Assembly (NCBI RefSeq): GCF_001625085.1
Contig: NZ_BDAW01000014.1
Coordinates: 124,001-188,000, forward strand
Length of the DNA stretch: 64,000 nucleotides
Source: Nocardia acidivorans NBRC 108247
GTDB lineage: Bacteria; Actinomycetota; Actinomycetes; Mycobacteriales; Mycobacteriaceae
Reading direction: 5' to 3'
The translations under genes were made by a program, and so were the position numbers. Within the stretch, counting starts at the first letter, position 1. Each line of letters starts with the position of its first letter. Positions 8,053 to 16,504 of the stretch are shown here, one piece after another. Below the pieces are notes generated by a model. The model did not search any database. It saw only the letters and a program-made list of their open reading frames with translations, and was not told the DNA's origin.

Positions 8053-8265
8053 ATGAGCGCAACTGACCCCGATACCTGGTGGACAGCGCAGCAGTGCGCC
8101 GACTACATCGACGTGAAACTGCGTACCTGGCACGCGTACGTCAACCGGCCCACCGCCACGAACCCAGCGCCCAAGCCGATCAAGAAGATCGGCTCTACCC
8201 CGGTCTGGGACAGCGACGAGGTCATCGCCTGGAATGGCCTCCGCACCGGAGGACCCATCAACTAG
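8053..8265 (+). CDS. Small helix-turn-helix (excisionase-like) protein
   Basis: 70 residues from the ATG at 8053, which has GAGAGGG eight bases upstream and a weak palindrome before it. An ATG at 7987 that overlaps the helicase stop would add 22 residues. TWWTAQQCADYIDVKLRTWHAYV is a MerR/excisionase-type DNA-binding start, and GSTPVWDSDEVIAWNGL matches the wing and helix that follow in such proteins. Such proteins act as recombination directionality factors or small regulators. A second candidate of the same fold lies at 58613. Confidence 0.75.
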   Translation: MSATDPDTWWTAQQCADYIDVKLRTWHAYVNRPTATNPAPKPIKKIGSTPVWDSDEVIAWNGLRTGGPIN

Positions 8266-8280
8266 CTGGCCGCCACCAGC
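8265..8280 (+). promoter_or_regulatory. CCGCCA-loop hairpin, copy 7
   Basis: Stem GCTGG/CCAGC, loop CCGCCA, 21 bases upstream of the ATG at 8302. The stem differs completely from the GGGG type while pairing is kept, which argues for RNA structure. Confidence 0.8.
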
Positions 8281-8301
8281 ACCCGAAAGGAACCATCCCC
8301 G

Positions 8302-9063
8302 ATGCTCACCCCTGCCCGGACAGCGGTCACAGGAACGGTCGTCATCATCGCCCTGTCGTCCGTGCTGTCCTTCGCGTCGCAAAGTGATGTAGCCCGGCGC
8401 TCCGAGGTCTCGATCCCCGTCCTCTGGCCGCTCATCGTCGACGGCCTCATCATCGTCGCCACCTTCGCCGTGCTCGCCGTCCGTGGCTCTGTGTACGCCT
8501 GGACGATGCTCGGCTCCTCCGCGTCGATCTCCATTGCCGCCAACATCCTCGACGCAGCCATGCCGCACGGACCGATGCCCGCATACATCGCCGCTGGCGT
8601 CGCAGCAGTGCCGCCCGTTGCATTGGTCGCGGTGACGCACCTGAGCGTTCACCTCGCGCGCCACACGTCAGCGACGAATCATGCCGCGTCACTGTCAGAT
8701 CGGGCTGCGTCACCGGAGCCTGTCGAACCGCTGGCGCCGCTGGAACACGAGCCCGCGGAACCGTGGCCGGCTGGGGAAATCAGCGCACCCAGCGTCGCGC
8801 CCCGGCGCTGGGATGACGTATTGCCTGGAGTGCCGACCGATCAGCCCGCGTCCAGCGTCGCGGAACACTACGAGGAGCCGGACACGGACGAGCTGCCGGT
8901 AGTCGAGGACGTCACTCGCGAGCCGCGCGATATCGCCGAGGACCTGATGCGCGAGACGAACCTGTCCAACTACGCGATTGCCGAGCAGGTCGGCGTCTCG
9001 GAGGCGACCGTGCGACGCTGGAGAAAGGCGCTGCTCATCGCTGGTGTCGCGTCACGTCCGTAG
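8302..9063 (+). CDS. DUF2637 membrane protein with C-terminal HTH
   Basis: 253 residues. Four hydrophobic segments in residues 8-120 with the LWPLIVDGLII motif identify DUF2637, a membrane domain best known from actinobacterial conjugative elements (spread proteins). Residues 125-200 are a Pro/Glu-rich linker. The last 45 residues (MRETNLSNYAIAEQVGVSEATVRRWRKALL) form a helix-turn-helix, so the protein may tether DNA to the membrane. ATG after hairpin and CGAAAGGAACC. Last rightward gene before a bidirectional terminator. Function in the phage unknown. Confidence 0.85.
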   Translation: MLTPARTAVTGTVVIIALSSVLSFASQSDVARRSEVSIPVLWPLIVDGLIIVATFAVLAVRGSVYAWTMLGSSASISIAANILDAAMPHGPMPAYIAAGVAAVPPVALVAVTHLSVHLARHTSATNHAASLSDRAASPEPVEPLAPLEHEPAEPWPAGEISAPSVAPRRWDDVLPGVPTDQPASSVAEHYEEPDTDELPVVEDVTREPRDIAEDLMRETNLSNYAIAEQVGVSEATVRRWRKALLIAGVASRP

Positions 9064-9083
9064 GTGACGCACCGCCGAAACGA

Positions 9084-9115
9084 CAAAAACACCCCGCCCG
9101 GAATCGGGCGGGGTG
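9084..9115. terminator. Bidirectional terminator
   Basis: Perfect 11-bp stem CACCCCGCCCG/CGGGCGGGGTG with loop GAAT at 9090-9115. On the minus strand it is followed by TTTTTG, so it is strongest for the leftward tail operon, which ends at 9128; it also lies 27 bases after the rightward gene ending at 9063. Confidence 0.85.
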
Positions 9116-9127
9116 TCCGCTTTGCGC

Positions 9128-9922
9128 CTAGGCGGCTTTGAGGATCATCGGTGCGGTCGAGGTGCCGTCGGCCGCGATGTCGTATGCCTCGATCCAGTCG
9201 ATCGCTGGGGACCGGAACTCCTGCTGGAACAACGGGTAATTGCCTTCCACGATCAGGCCGAACCTGCGGTTGGCCGGAGTGGCAGGGACGAGATTGCCGG
9301 AGTCGGTCCAGGAGAGCCCGAAGGTCGCGCCGTTGCGGTAGGCCGTGAAGGTGTTGCCGACCCGCCGGAGCTCGATCAGGTCTGTCGCCGCAATGTTCGT
9401 CGACACGGTCTTCTGCTGGGTTTGGCCTACTGCGCCGACACCGAGACCTGTGCTGGGCGGCACTCCCGCTGATGTGACGATCGCGCAGCCGGTCCCTGTC
9501 GTGACGACCAGCGAACAGCACACGGAGCCGGAGCTGAATGTGTCAGGCACCCCGAGGACGATCGCGGTCACATTGTCGGCAGCCGAGCCGCCGACGGGCG
9601 GAATCAGCTGGGCCTTGACGGCGTAGTTGTCCGTGGACAGGCGACCGCTGTTGCTCCCGCCCTGATAGCTCATCCATGAGCCAGCGCGCCCGCTGTTAGC
9701 GCCCATGGCCTTGAACATGGCGCGGTTTGACGCGACCCGTGCAGAGCCGTTCGCGTCGATGCGCCAGTCGCCGCCAAGCACCTGACTGTCAGCGCGGTTG
9801 AAGTCGTCTCGGTAGGAGACGCCGGTAGGCCATAGCAGAGCGTCGCCGCAGTAGACCTTCGAAGCCGCCGCGTCACCTGCGTAATACCTGGTGGGTGACG
9901 CGTCACCCATTCGCACAGGCAT
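9128..9922 (-). CDS. Minor tail protein
   Basis: 264 residues, last gene of the structural operon. It contains DDFNRADSQVLGGDW near residue 38, a signature shared by actinophage minor tail or fibre proteins, and a matching DNFNRADANVLGNGW occurs in the tail protein encoded at 11848-13317. The rest is beta-rich with many Gly, Ser and Thr, consistent with a lectin-like receptor-binding fold. Its start is three bases after the preceding stop, so translation is coupled. Probably part of the tail tip; receptor unknown. Confidence 0.8.
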   Translation of the reverse strand: MPVRMGDASPTRYYAGDAAASKVYCGDALLWPTGVSYRDDFNRADSQVLGGDWRIDANGSARVASNRAMFKAMGANSGRAGSWMSYQGGSNSGRLSTDNYAVKAQLIPPVGGSAADNVTAIVLGVPDTFSSGSVCCSLVVTTGTGCAIVTSAGVPPSTGLGVGAVGQTQQKTVSTNIAATDLIELRRVGNTFTAYRNGATFGLSWTDSGNLVPATPANRRFGLIVEGNYPLFQQEFRSPAIDWIEAYDIAADGTSTAPMILKAA

Positions 9923-9925
9923 CGT

Positions 9926-11383
9926 TCACCCCACAATCACGTAGATGGTGCTGGAGGGTCGTCCGGTTCCGAGCGCGTCGAAAGCCGCCTGCGTCATCTT
10001 CAGGACCGTGAGCACCGAGCCGTCGCTACCCACCTTCGCGTCGACATCCTGTTTGCGTGCCGCGTGTCCGGCCGCAGTCGGTGCAGGCACAACCACGGCA
10101 GCGGAGAAGGTCTTCGCACCGCTGATCGTCTCCGCACCGGCCAGGTGGACCACGGTCGAGTCAGCGGCCTTGGTCGCCAATGCCGCTGTGTTCGCGGCCT
10201 GCGCGCGAGCGTCGGTGAAGTAGCGGTTCGTGGTCCCTTCCGGGACCGCATCAGTGGATCCGGGCGAGGGGCTGATTTCGGTGTACGACGAGCCGCCCCA
10301 CCGGTACACCTTGTTCGAGTCGACAGCGATGTAGATCTTGCCCACCTCGCCTGTGGTGGGAAAGGCTGCTGTGCTGGCGCTTTCGATCACGTCGTCGACG
10401 TACGACGGCAGCTGCGTCGCAGGTACCTTGCCCGACGCGTCAAGGGCTGCATAGCCGTTCGCAGCGCCCCTGCGAGAAATTAGTTCGCGAGCGTTCAGGG
10501 CGTCGGTGATGATTCCCGAGGCAGCGAGCTTGGCTTGAGAGAGTGCGCCGTCGGCGATATGCGAGTTGGTGACACCGTTCGCGGCGAGGGACAGCGCCCG
10601 GTCAGCGCTCAGGTCGCCGCCACCGGTCAGTCCGCCGCCTGTGGCCACTGTTCGCGTGGTGGGTACTCCGCCAGCGTTGGCAGCGTCCTGCGCGGACTTG
10701 GCTGCGTCGGCCGCCGACTTGGTTGCGTCAGTTGCTTTCGCGGTCGCAGTGTCGCGTGCGGCGACGGATACGTCACGCGCGGCGACCGCATCGTTCTTGG
10801 CGGTTTCCGCGGCTGCCCGATCGGCAGCGGCGCCAGCGGCATTCGTTGCCGCTGCGCCTGCCTTCTGGCTGGCGGTGTCGCGTGACGCGTCAGCCGCGAC
10901 GCGGGCTGCGACAGCTTCGCCCCGCGCGGTGACGGCTACGTCACGGGCTGCGATTGTTGTCGCCTTGTCGGCAGCGACTTGGGCTGCGTCCTTGGAAATA
11001 TCGCGGACGCCGTCAGCCGCCAGTACCGCTTCGTCCCGGGCCGCGCGAGCCTGGTTCGCAGCAAGCCACGCTTCCGAGACGACGGCGGGCGGCTGCGGCT
11101 CGTATTGACCGAACAGCGGGGTGAGCCGGACCGGAGTTGCAGAGGCCGGGATGACACAGTTGCGCGGCGCGCTCCATTCGCCCAGGCGCAGCATCACTTT
11201 GGCTGGGCCAGGGTCGAGATCCGGCGTACGGAGTTCTCCGGCGATGATTGGGACTACGACGCGGTTGGGTGTCGTGACACCCTCTCCGTCCACGTCCGGG
11301 CTCAGTGTCGGCCGCCAGATTTCACAGACGCCGTTGACCGGCACATCCTCCAAGTCGTTGAAGTGATCGAAAAGGACGGTCAC
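9926..11383 (-). CDS. Tail fibre-like protein with Ala-rich coiled coil
   Basis: 485 residues. N-terminal domain (1-95) begins MTVLFDHFNDLEDVPVNG and may attach to the tail. Residues 105-235 are a long Ala-rich heptad region built from degenerate AARDxAxxAxxxA repeats, expected to form a trimeric coiled coil. After VATGGGLTGGGDLSADRALSL, a motif common in phage fibres, follow short beta-helical segments and a C-terminal VLKMTQAAFDALG region found in many fibre proteins. GTG start with AAGGAGTCACCG upstream. Likely host-recognition fibre. Confidence 0.85.
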   Translation of the reverse strand: MTVLFDHFNDLEDVPVNGVCEIWRPTLSPDVDGEGVTTPNRVVVPIIAGELRTPDLDPGPAKVMLRLGEWSAPRNCVIPASATPVRLTPLFGQYEPQPPAVVSEAWLAANQARAARDEAVLAADGVRDISKDAAQVAADKATTIAARDVAVTARGEAVAARVAADASRDTASQKAGAAATNAAGAAADRAAAETAKNDAVAARDVSVAARDTATAKATDATKSAADAAKSAQDAANAGGVPTTRTVATGGGLTGGGDLSADRALSLAANGVTNSHIADGALSQAKLAASGIITDALNARELISRRGAANGYAALDASGKVPATQLPSYVDDVIESASTAAFPTTGEVGKIYIAVDSNKVYRWGGSSYTEISPSPGSTDAVPEGTTNRYFTDARAQAANTAALATKAADSTVVHLAGAETISGAKTFSAAVVVPAPTAAGHAARKQDVDAKVGSDGSVLTVLKMTQAAFDALGTGRPSSTIYVIVG

Positions 11384-11431
11384 CGGTGACTCCTTCTAGC
11401 TGAGTGATGAAGCGCGAAACGCATTGAGGGG

Positions 11432-11818
11432 CTAGGGCGTCCAGGCCGGGTCGTCGGCCTGCACCGCTTTGATGAGGTCCGCGAGGAAGCAGCTGGTGCC
11501 GTCGAAATTCGAGCCGAAGATCATCGCCTGATCGGCGGTCGGGCCGCCGCTGTTGTGAAAGAGATGCGCGAGCATCAGGCGTGTCTTGACGAGCCCCGAG
11601 ACGTGGGCTTTAGCGCTGGCGTCGGTCAGTGCTTCCGACGGTGCTCCTCCGGGGTTGTAGTTCGGGTCATCGGCTCTGATTGCTGTGTACAGCGCTCCGA
11701 CTGCCTCGGAAAGGGCATTCGCTCCGCTGGTGCTATACGCGTCCCAGATCGCCTTGGCCGTACCGATGTCGTTGGCGCGGAGGAGGAATGCCTTCGTCTT
11801 GGCCAGTTTGTCTGCCAT
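11432..11818 (-). CDS. Tail-region protein, 128 residues, unknown
   Basis: ATG at 11818 chosen because CAGGAGAAACG lies directly upstream; a longer frame upstream overlaps the preceding gene. Predicted helical, with a conserved-looking ALYTAIRADDPNYNPGGAP and LADLIKAVQADDPAWTP at the end. Located between two minor tail genes, so a tail-tip or fibre accessory role is likely, but I do not recognise the family. Confidence 0.7.
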   Translation of the reverse strand: MADKLAKTKAFLLRANDIGTAKAIWDAYSTSGANALSEAVGALYTAIRADDPNYNPGGAPSEALTDASAKAHVSGLVKTRLMLAHLFHNSGGPTADQAMIFGSNFDGTSCFLADLIKAVQADDPAWTP

Positions 11819-11847
11819 CGTTTCTCCTGCTGTGTGGGCGAGCGGCT

Positions 11848-13317
11848 CTACCCGAGGACTAGCCAGGGGATCCACTCGCCGGTCTTGATGCTCGACGCGG
11901 TAATGAGGTCGGGAATGGAGTCGCAGTCCTTGACGAAGCCGTAGATATTGCGTGGGAACACGCCTGGCGGCTGGTCGGGGCGGCTCTGCCGTAGGCAGGC
12001 GAGCGGGCGGTTGGATGTGCCGAACGAGGGACTGATCTGCAGGATTCCCACGGCGAAGATGTCACCCTGCTTCGCGGTGAATCGTGGTACCGGCAAACGG
12101 AACTGAGTGCCCGCAGCGGCGATCTGGTTCTTGACGTCGCCGCTGTCCCAGAATTTCGACAGGTTGCCCGAAGCGGGGTCCATCTTGAACACGGCGACGG
12201 CGAAGGCTTGCGGGTCATAGCCCCACCCGCCCCGGCCGGTGATCATGCCGACGGTGCCGTATGTGCGGTCGCGGGTCGCGCGGATGAAACCGAGTTCGAG
12301 CACGCGCGTCGCGGGCACGTAGTCGGGGGATTTGCCCTCGTCGCTGTTGGCGGGTGCATTGGACCCGCCGCTGACCGATGTCCAATTCACCAACTGCGAG
12401 AGCGGGAAGGTTGGGTCGTCGGCGGGGTTGATGTTCTGCCAGAGAGGGATATTCGTGGGGATGTCGGAGAAGTTCGGCTTGCCGTTCGCGGTCGTCTGCG
12501 CGTACGTCGCGACGCTCTGTGCCGATCGGGCGGTCTCCTGTGCGACAACCGCCGACGCTTGCGCCTCGTTGGCGGTCTTCGCGGTCTCGGCGAGGTTGCT
12601 GATTCCGGAGCGAGCTGTGAAAGCCGCCAGGCCCCAAGACCAGTTGGGGATGATCCCCTGGAATCGGGTTTCCTGCGAGAAGCCGACGCTGCGGTGCTGG
12701 GCGTCGACGGGATAGCCTGTGGAGTCGGTGTATTCGAGCGCTGTAGTGCGGTTGACCATCACTCGGTAGCTGGTTCCGGTGGCGATGACTTCGACGGTGT
12801 CGGACTCATTGACTCCGCGTTGCGCCTCTTCCCATTTGGTGAAGGTCCAGCTGTTGCCGTTGCGGGTTCCGCGCCCGAGTTGAATCCTGCGCTTCCAGAC
12901 GTGCGCCACAACGAATTCCGTCATGTCAGCGTTTGCGCGCACGAACAGCGATGTCGGGCAGCCGTCCATGACGCCCTTGGGGTTGACGATCACTGCGACG
13001 GAGTGATCGTCATCGCTCATGGTCTGGGGGCAAATCGCATACCGGACACCGGTATTCGTGCCGCCGCGCAGGCGGGCGGCGTAGTCGATGATCCCGAGTT
13101 CCTGGCCCGCGCCTCCCTGAACCCAGCCGTTGCCAAGGACATTCGCGTCAGCTCGGTTGAAGTTGTCATGGAAGGTCGCGCCCATCGCGAGCCGGTTTTC
13201 CAGGTTGGAGATTGCAGTGCCGTGCGCGGAGGTGATGCCGAAGATCCGCTTCAGGAACTCGTCGACGAAGCTGCCGAAGATGGGCATAGGTTCAGGCGGA
13301 GGGATGAGTCGCTTCAC
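11848..13317 (-). CDS. Minor tail protein
   Basis: 489 residues. Short N-terminal segment rich in Pro, then DNFNRADANVLGNGW near residue 52 and a beta-sandwich-like domain to about 235. A helical, Ala-rich linker (240-285) leads to a C-terminal domain of about 200 residues (LPLSQLVNW region onward) of unknown fold. The shared FNRAD segment links it to the protein at 9128-9922. It follows the small coiled-coil membrane protein gene, so lysis genes sit between two blocks of tail genes. Confidence 0.8.
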   Translation of the reverse strand: MKRLIPPPEPMPIFGSFVDEFLKRIFGITSAHGTAISNLENRLAMGATFHDNFNRADANVLGNGWVQGGAGQELGIIDYAARLRGGTNTGVRYAICPQTMSDDDHSVAVIVNPKGVMDGCPTSLFVRANADMTEFVVAHVWKRRIQLGRGTRNGNSWTFTKWEEAQRGVNESDTVEVIATGTSYRVMVNRTTALEYTDSTGYPVDAQHRSVGFSQETRFQGIIPNWSWGLAAFTARSGISNLAETAKTANEAQASAVVAQETARSAQSVATYAQTTANGKPNFSDIPTNIPLWQNINPADDPTFPLSQLVNWTSVSGGSNAPANSDEGKSPDYVPATRVLELGFIRATRDRTYGTVGMITGRGGWGYDPQAFAVAVFKMDPASGNLSKFWDSGDVKNQIAAAGTQFRLPVPRFTAKQGDIFAVGILQISPSFGTSNRPLACLRQSRPDQPPGVFPRNIYGFVKDCDSIPDLITASSIKTGEWIPWLVLG

Positions 13318-13320
13318 TGG

Positions 13321-13716
13321 CTACACCTCGTCAGCGATGAGTTGCGGTGGGGTGGGTGCCGATTCGGCCTCGGGCTGGCGGCGCGCCCAGGCGAGAAGCT
13401 CGCGGACATAGTCGAGGGCGAGGCGGTACCGAGCGCGGAGAGCGTCGATCACGCTGTGTAGCTCGCGGACCTCGCGGCGCAGGCTGTCGACGTCGTCTCG
13501 GAGCGGCTGGACGATGGATTCGAAGTCGGCGCGTTGGGCGTCGAGCAGGATCTTCAGGCGCTCGTCGTCGACCCGCTGGCGTTCGATCTCGTCGTCAGCT
13601 GTCGCGTTGCGGGCGTCGACTTGGATGCGGGCGCGGGCGGCGTGCCAGACGCCGAATGCGCCTGCCAGAACGCCTACCAGCGTGAGAATGTCGTTGGCAT
13701 ATGGGGTGATGGACAC
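13321..13716 (-). CDS. Small membrane protein with coiled coil (holin-region protein)
   Basis: 131 residues from a GTG at 13716 with GGGAGG just upstream. One membrane span at residues 7-26 (ILTLVGVLAGAFGVWHAA), then a long charged coiled coil (residues 40-110) containing DDERLKILLDAQR. This resembles the DUF2746-type proteins that accompany holins in actinophages. Longer upstream frames run through the hairpin at 13745 and are not credible. It may be a second holin or a spanin-like helper; inferred from position after the holin gene. Confidence 0.7.
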   Translation of the reverse strand: MSITPYANDILTLVGVLAGAFGVWHAARARIQVDARNATADDEIERQRVDDERLKILLDAQRADFESIVQPLRDDVDSLRREVRELHSVIDALRARYRLALDYVRELLAWARRQPEAESAPTPPQLIADEV

Positions 13717-13744
13717 CCTGCCTCCCAAAGGTTGGCAGGAACGA

Positions 13745-13782
13745 CGGAGGCCGCCTCCCGAAAAATCAGGGGGCGGCCTCCG
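13745..13782 (-). terminator. Hairpin between the two lysis membrane genes
   Basis: Perfect 11-bp stem CGGAGGCCGCC/GGCGGCCTCCG with a 16-base loop. No strong U-tract, so it may attenuate rather than stop transcription. Confidence 0.5.
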
Positions 13783-13802
13783 CGGCTGCGTTCGGTGAAA
13801 GG

Positions 13803-14057
13803 TCAGGCCGGGGGCTCTGCGAGCAGCCACGGCGCGAAGCGGGCCAGCAGCTCATTCACCGCAGGCAGCGCCATCACGCGGGTGATGCCCGCGCACGCGG
13901 CCAGAATGACCGCTACAGCACCTCCGGCGGGGATGCCGCCGGTGATAACGACGATGGGGATCAGCGTGGCCAGGGCGAGTACGACCTGGAGCACGGTGCG
14001 AGCGGTCGCTCGCCAGGGGTAGGCGGTCTGCGAGGACGGCACGGAATAGTCAGCCAT
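13803..14057 (-). CDS. Holin
   Basis: 84 residues with two hydrophobic segments (about 22-42 and 45-62), a short turn containing Gly-Gly, and a polar N terminus: a class II-like holin topology. Holins form membrane lesions that release the endolysin. It lies immediately downstream of the LysA gene (27 bases apart), the usual place. ATG with CAAGGAGGCCACCC upstream. Confidence 0.8.
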   Translation of the reverse strand: MADYSVPSSQTAYPWRATARTVLQVVLALATLIPIVVITGGIPAGGAVAVILAACAGITRVMALPAVNELLARFAPWLLAEPPA

Positions 14058-14084
14058 GGGTGGCCTCCTTGAGCGGTGGGTTGA

Positions 14085-14909
14085 TCAGGCTGCGAGCTTG
14101 GCGAGAATGGCGTCGAGCTTGGCGTCCAGCGCCTTGTCCCGGTCATCCTTCGCGCGCCGCCAGCGGTCGAAAGCCTCTACCTTGCGATCGGTTTCGAGAA
14201 CGAAGCCGACGAGCGAATCGCGATAGTCGGACTGGCGGCCAAGCTCGTCCTTGTAGCGGGATTGGAACCTGTAGCCCAGTTCCTTGGTGACGAGGTTGTA
14301 CAGCTCGTTCTGCTTCTCCTCGGACAAAGCCATCAGGAAGCCTCCATTTCGATGTTCGATTTGCGCTTGGACGTCCGCACGAAAGCGGTCCATGTCCATC
14401 AAGCCGGGGTCGGGTTTGCCCTGCTTGTTGATGCCGAGCGGGTTATCTGCTCCGGCCCATTCCTTGTGCGCGATAACGCGATCCGCGCCGTAGCCGAGCT
14501 TGCGGCAGATCGCGGCGCACACCTTCACGTACGCCCAATACTGGGCCGGTCCCCACCCCTCGCTGCCGCTGTTGGCGGCCTCGATGCCCACGGTGTACCA
14601 ATTCGCGTTGTCTTCGGGCAGGCCGGGATACACGCCGAATCCGGCGTGCCAGGCGACACCGACGGCACACACGGTGACCGTGCCGTCCTGTGAGAGGTGG
14701 ATCTGCGACAGCGGACCTTCGAGAGACGCTGTGCCGTACATGATTTCCGTTGCCGGGGTTCGAGAGCCGCCGGTGTGATGGCACACCACGCCCCAGATGT
14801 CGCGGAAGTCCCCATGCCCCCGCGTGCGCCAACCAGGCGCTTCAACAACATTCAGACCCTCGTCTCGCAAAACGTCTGCGAGCCAGACAGGGTCGCCCTT
14901 CCAGCCCAT
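14085..14909 (-). CDS. lysA: Endolysin, N-acetylmuramoyl-L-alanine amidase (LysA)
   Basis: 274 residues from the ATG with GGGAGG upstream. Residues 25-165 are an Amidase_2/PGRP domain: zinc ligand region VVCHHTGG at 41-48, WHAGFGVYPG, and DRVIAHKEWAG with the third ligand and catalytic region. It cleaves between MurNAc and the stem-peptide L-Ala. The C-terminal 90 residues are a charged coiled-coil, not a known peptidoglycan-binding repeat, and may mediate binding or oligomerisation. Works with the adjacent holin; the LysB esterase gene is about 31 kb away. Confidence 0.92.
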   Translation of the reverse strand: MGWKGDPVWLADVLRDEGLNVVEAPGWRTRGHGDFRDIWGVVCHHTGGSRTPATEIMYGTASLEGPLSQIHLSQDGTVTVCAVGVAWHAGFGVYPGLPEDNANWYTVGIEAANSGSEGWGPAQYWAYVKVCAAICRKLGYGADRVIAHKEWAGADNPLGINKQGKPDPGLMDMDRFRADVQAQIEHRNGGFLMALSEEKQNELYNLVTKELGYRFQSRYKDELGRQSDYRDSLVGFVLETDRKVEAFDRWRRAKDDRDKALDAKLDAILAKLAA

Positions 14910-14938
14910 AGCGGGCCTCCCTTGGTTGGTGATCGGAA

Positions 14939-16504
14939 TTAGCCAGTGCCGTTGGCGATGGCTCGCGAGAGACCGGCGAAGCCCTTCATGCGGTCGATGA
15001 GCCGTTCCCAGGCGTCCTTGACCTCGCCGTCGTCGCCGATGGTGATGAACTCGGTGCACTTCTCGTCGCGGGAGTCCTCGACCTCAACCGCAGAGATGTA
15101 GTCCTCGATGACCGTGCCCCGGTCGTAGAAGGTCATGATGTCGCCGACCTTGAACCGACGGCCGGAACCGTCGTCCTCGCCGAAAGAGAATCCGCGCCCG
15201 TCGATTCCGCCGGCCTGCACCTCGAGCTTCAGCGACTCGCCGCCACCGGCAGCCTTGAGCCCTGCCAGGCCCACGGCGAACGCATCGAGTGAATACGCGG
15301 TGGTGTTGTCGACGAAGATCTCACCGAATGCGTGCGGGCCGAGGTCTGCCTTGAGCTGGTGATCGTCGAACTTCTGGTAGGCGAAGAAGATATCGTCGAA
15401 CAGATCGCCTACGAGGATGTCGCCGAGGGAAGCGCCGGGCAGCAGCCAGTTCAGCAGCGCCTTGATTGCCGCGTTCGCTGCCCACTCGACGACCTGGTTG
15501 ACGAACTCCGGTGCCTTGCCGCCCACGATGGCCGAGTGCGCCTTGGGATGGCTTACACCGCGCGTGTAGTTGGTGATGTGGCCGGAGTCGGTGCGCCACT
15601 GCATCCAGCGTCGGTCGCGCTTGCGCTGGGTGTCGAAGATGTACCCGGCCTTCTGTGCCTTGCCCCACTGGTCCGGGTCCGCCAGGCCGAGGATGTTGCC
15701 CGGGTTCATGAACCAGAAGAAGTTGTCGCCAGACAGATCCAGGACGTTCTGCAGCCGGGCGAGTGAGTCCGTGTTGAAGATCCACGGCGACGGGCCATCT
15801 TTCGGCGTCCACAGATTGCAAGACAGACCGATGTCCGCGGCCTCGACGGTCGTTTTGTACAGCTCGTCGAGCTGGGTGAACCGGGCCGACACGATGCACA
15901 GCTCGGAGGTCAGATCGTCGATGGCCGCGAGGATGTCATCGAGGCTGTTGAGGTCCTTCAGCTGCGGCAATTCCGGAATCTCGTACCGGATCGGCAACTT
16001 CATGTAGACCGGCTTCTGCAACCGGATGACATTCTTCGCGAGAAAGTACTTGAACACGAAGTCTGCCGGGCCGAACATGATGTCCTGCTTGCCGGTCAGG
16101 CCGACCTGCACCTCCGGAGGGAAGAGCGGGTTTACCCAGGCCAGGATCGTGAGCAGCCAGTACAGGTTGGAAACGCAAGTGGCGGTGACGATCTCTTCGC
16201 CAGGCTTGCCCTCCATGGTCGCGGACATGACGCGCCCGTCCCATGGAATGCCGTTGTAGTAGGTCCTGATCGGGACGACATCGCGCTTGCACTGCATGAG
16301 TCGGGCTGCGAGCGGATGGTCCGCGCGAACCTGAATCGTGCCGGTGCCGGGCACATTCCAGAACCAACCGAATCTGGCCTTGACGTACGGGCCGAGCGGA
16401 CGCGACTGGGTGCAATCCTGATTGAAGACGGTGATGTTGAATGCGGGCGGGGTCTTGGTGTTCGGTCGCCAATGCGGATTGGGTGGAGCGTAAGCGGTCG
16501 TCAT
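14939..16504 (-). CDS. Gp37-like minor tail protein
   Basis: 521 residues. The start at 16504 forms an ATGA overlap with the preceding stop. The sequence pattern (TVFNQDCTQSRPLGPY, later FWFMNPGNILGLADPDQW and YTRGVSHPKAHSAIVGG) is that of the Gp37-like siphovirus proteins named after phage ReqiPepy6, a baseplate/tail-tip component related to gp27-type hubs. It follows the distal-tail gene, the usual order. The C-terminal 60 residues are acidic. Confidence 0.85.
   Translation of the reverse strand: MTTAYAPPNPHWRPNTKTPPAFNITVFNQDCTQSRPLGPYVKARFGWFWNVPGTGTIQVRADHPLAARLMQCKRDVVPIRTYYNGIPWDGRVMSATMEGKPGEEIVTATCVSNLYWLLTILAWVNPLFPPEVQVGLTGKQDIMFGPADFVFKYFLAKNVIRLQKPVYMKLPIRYEIPELPQLKDLNSLDDILAAIDDLTSELCIVSARFTQLDELYKTTVEAADIGLSCNLWTPKDGPSPWIFNTDSLARLQNVLDLSGDNFFWFMNPGNILGLADPDQWGKAQKAGYIFDTQRKRDRRWMQWRTDSGHITNYTRGVSHPKAHSAIVGGKAPEFVNQVVEWAANAAIKALLNWLLPGASLGDILVGDLFDDIFFAYQKFDDHQLKADLGPHAFGEIFVDNTTAYSLDAFAVGLAGLKAAGGGESLKLEVQAGGIDGRGFSFGEDDGSGRRFKVGDIMTFYDRGTVIEDYISAVEVEDSRDEKCTEFITIGDDGEVKDAWERLIDRMKGFAGLSRAIANGTG

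Noticed and set aside
12208..13461. 417-codon rightward frame
   Set aside because: Entirely antisense to two well-supported tail genes in a high-GC region; codon use is the reverse-strand pattern.
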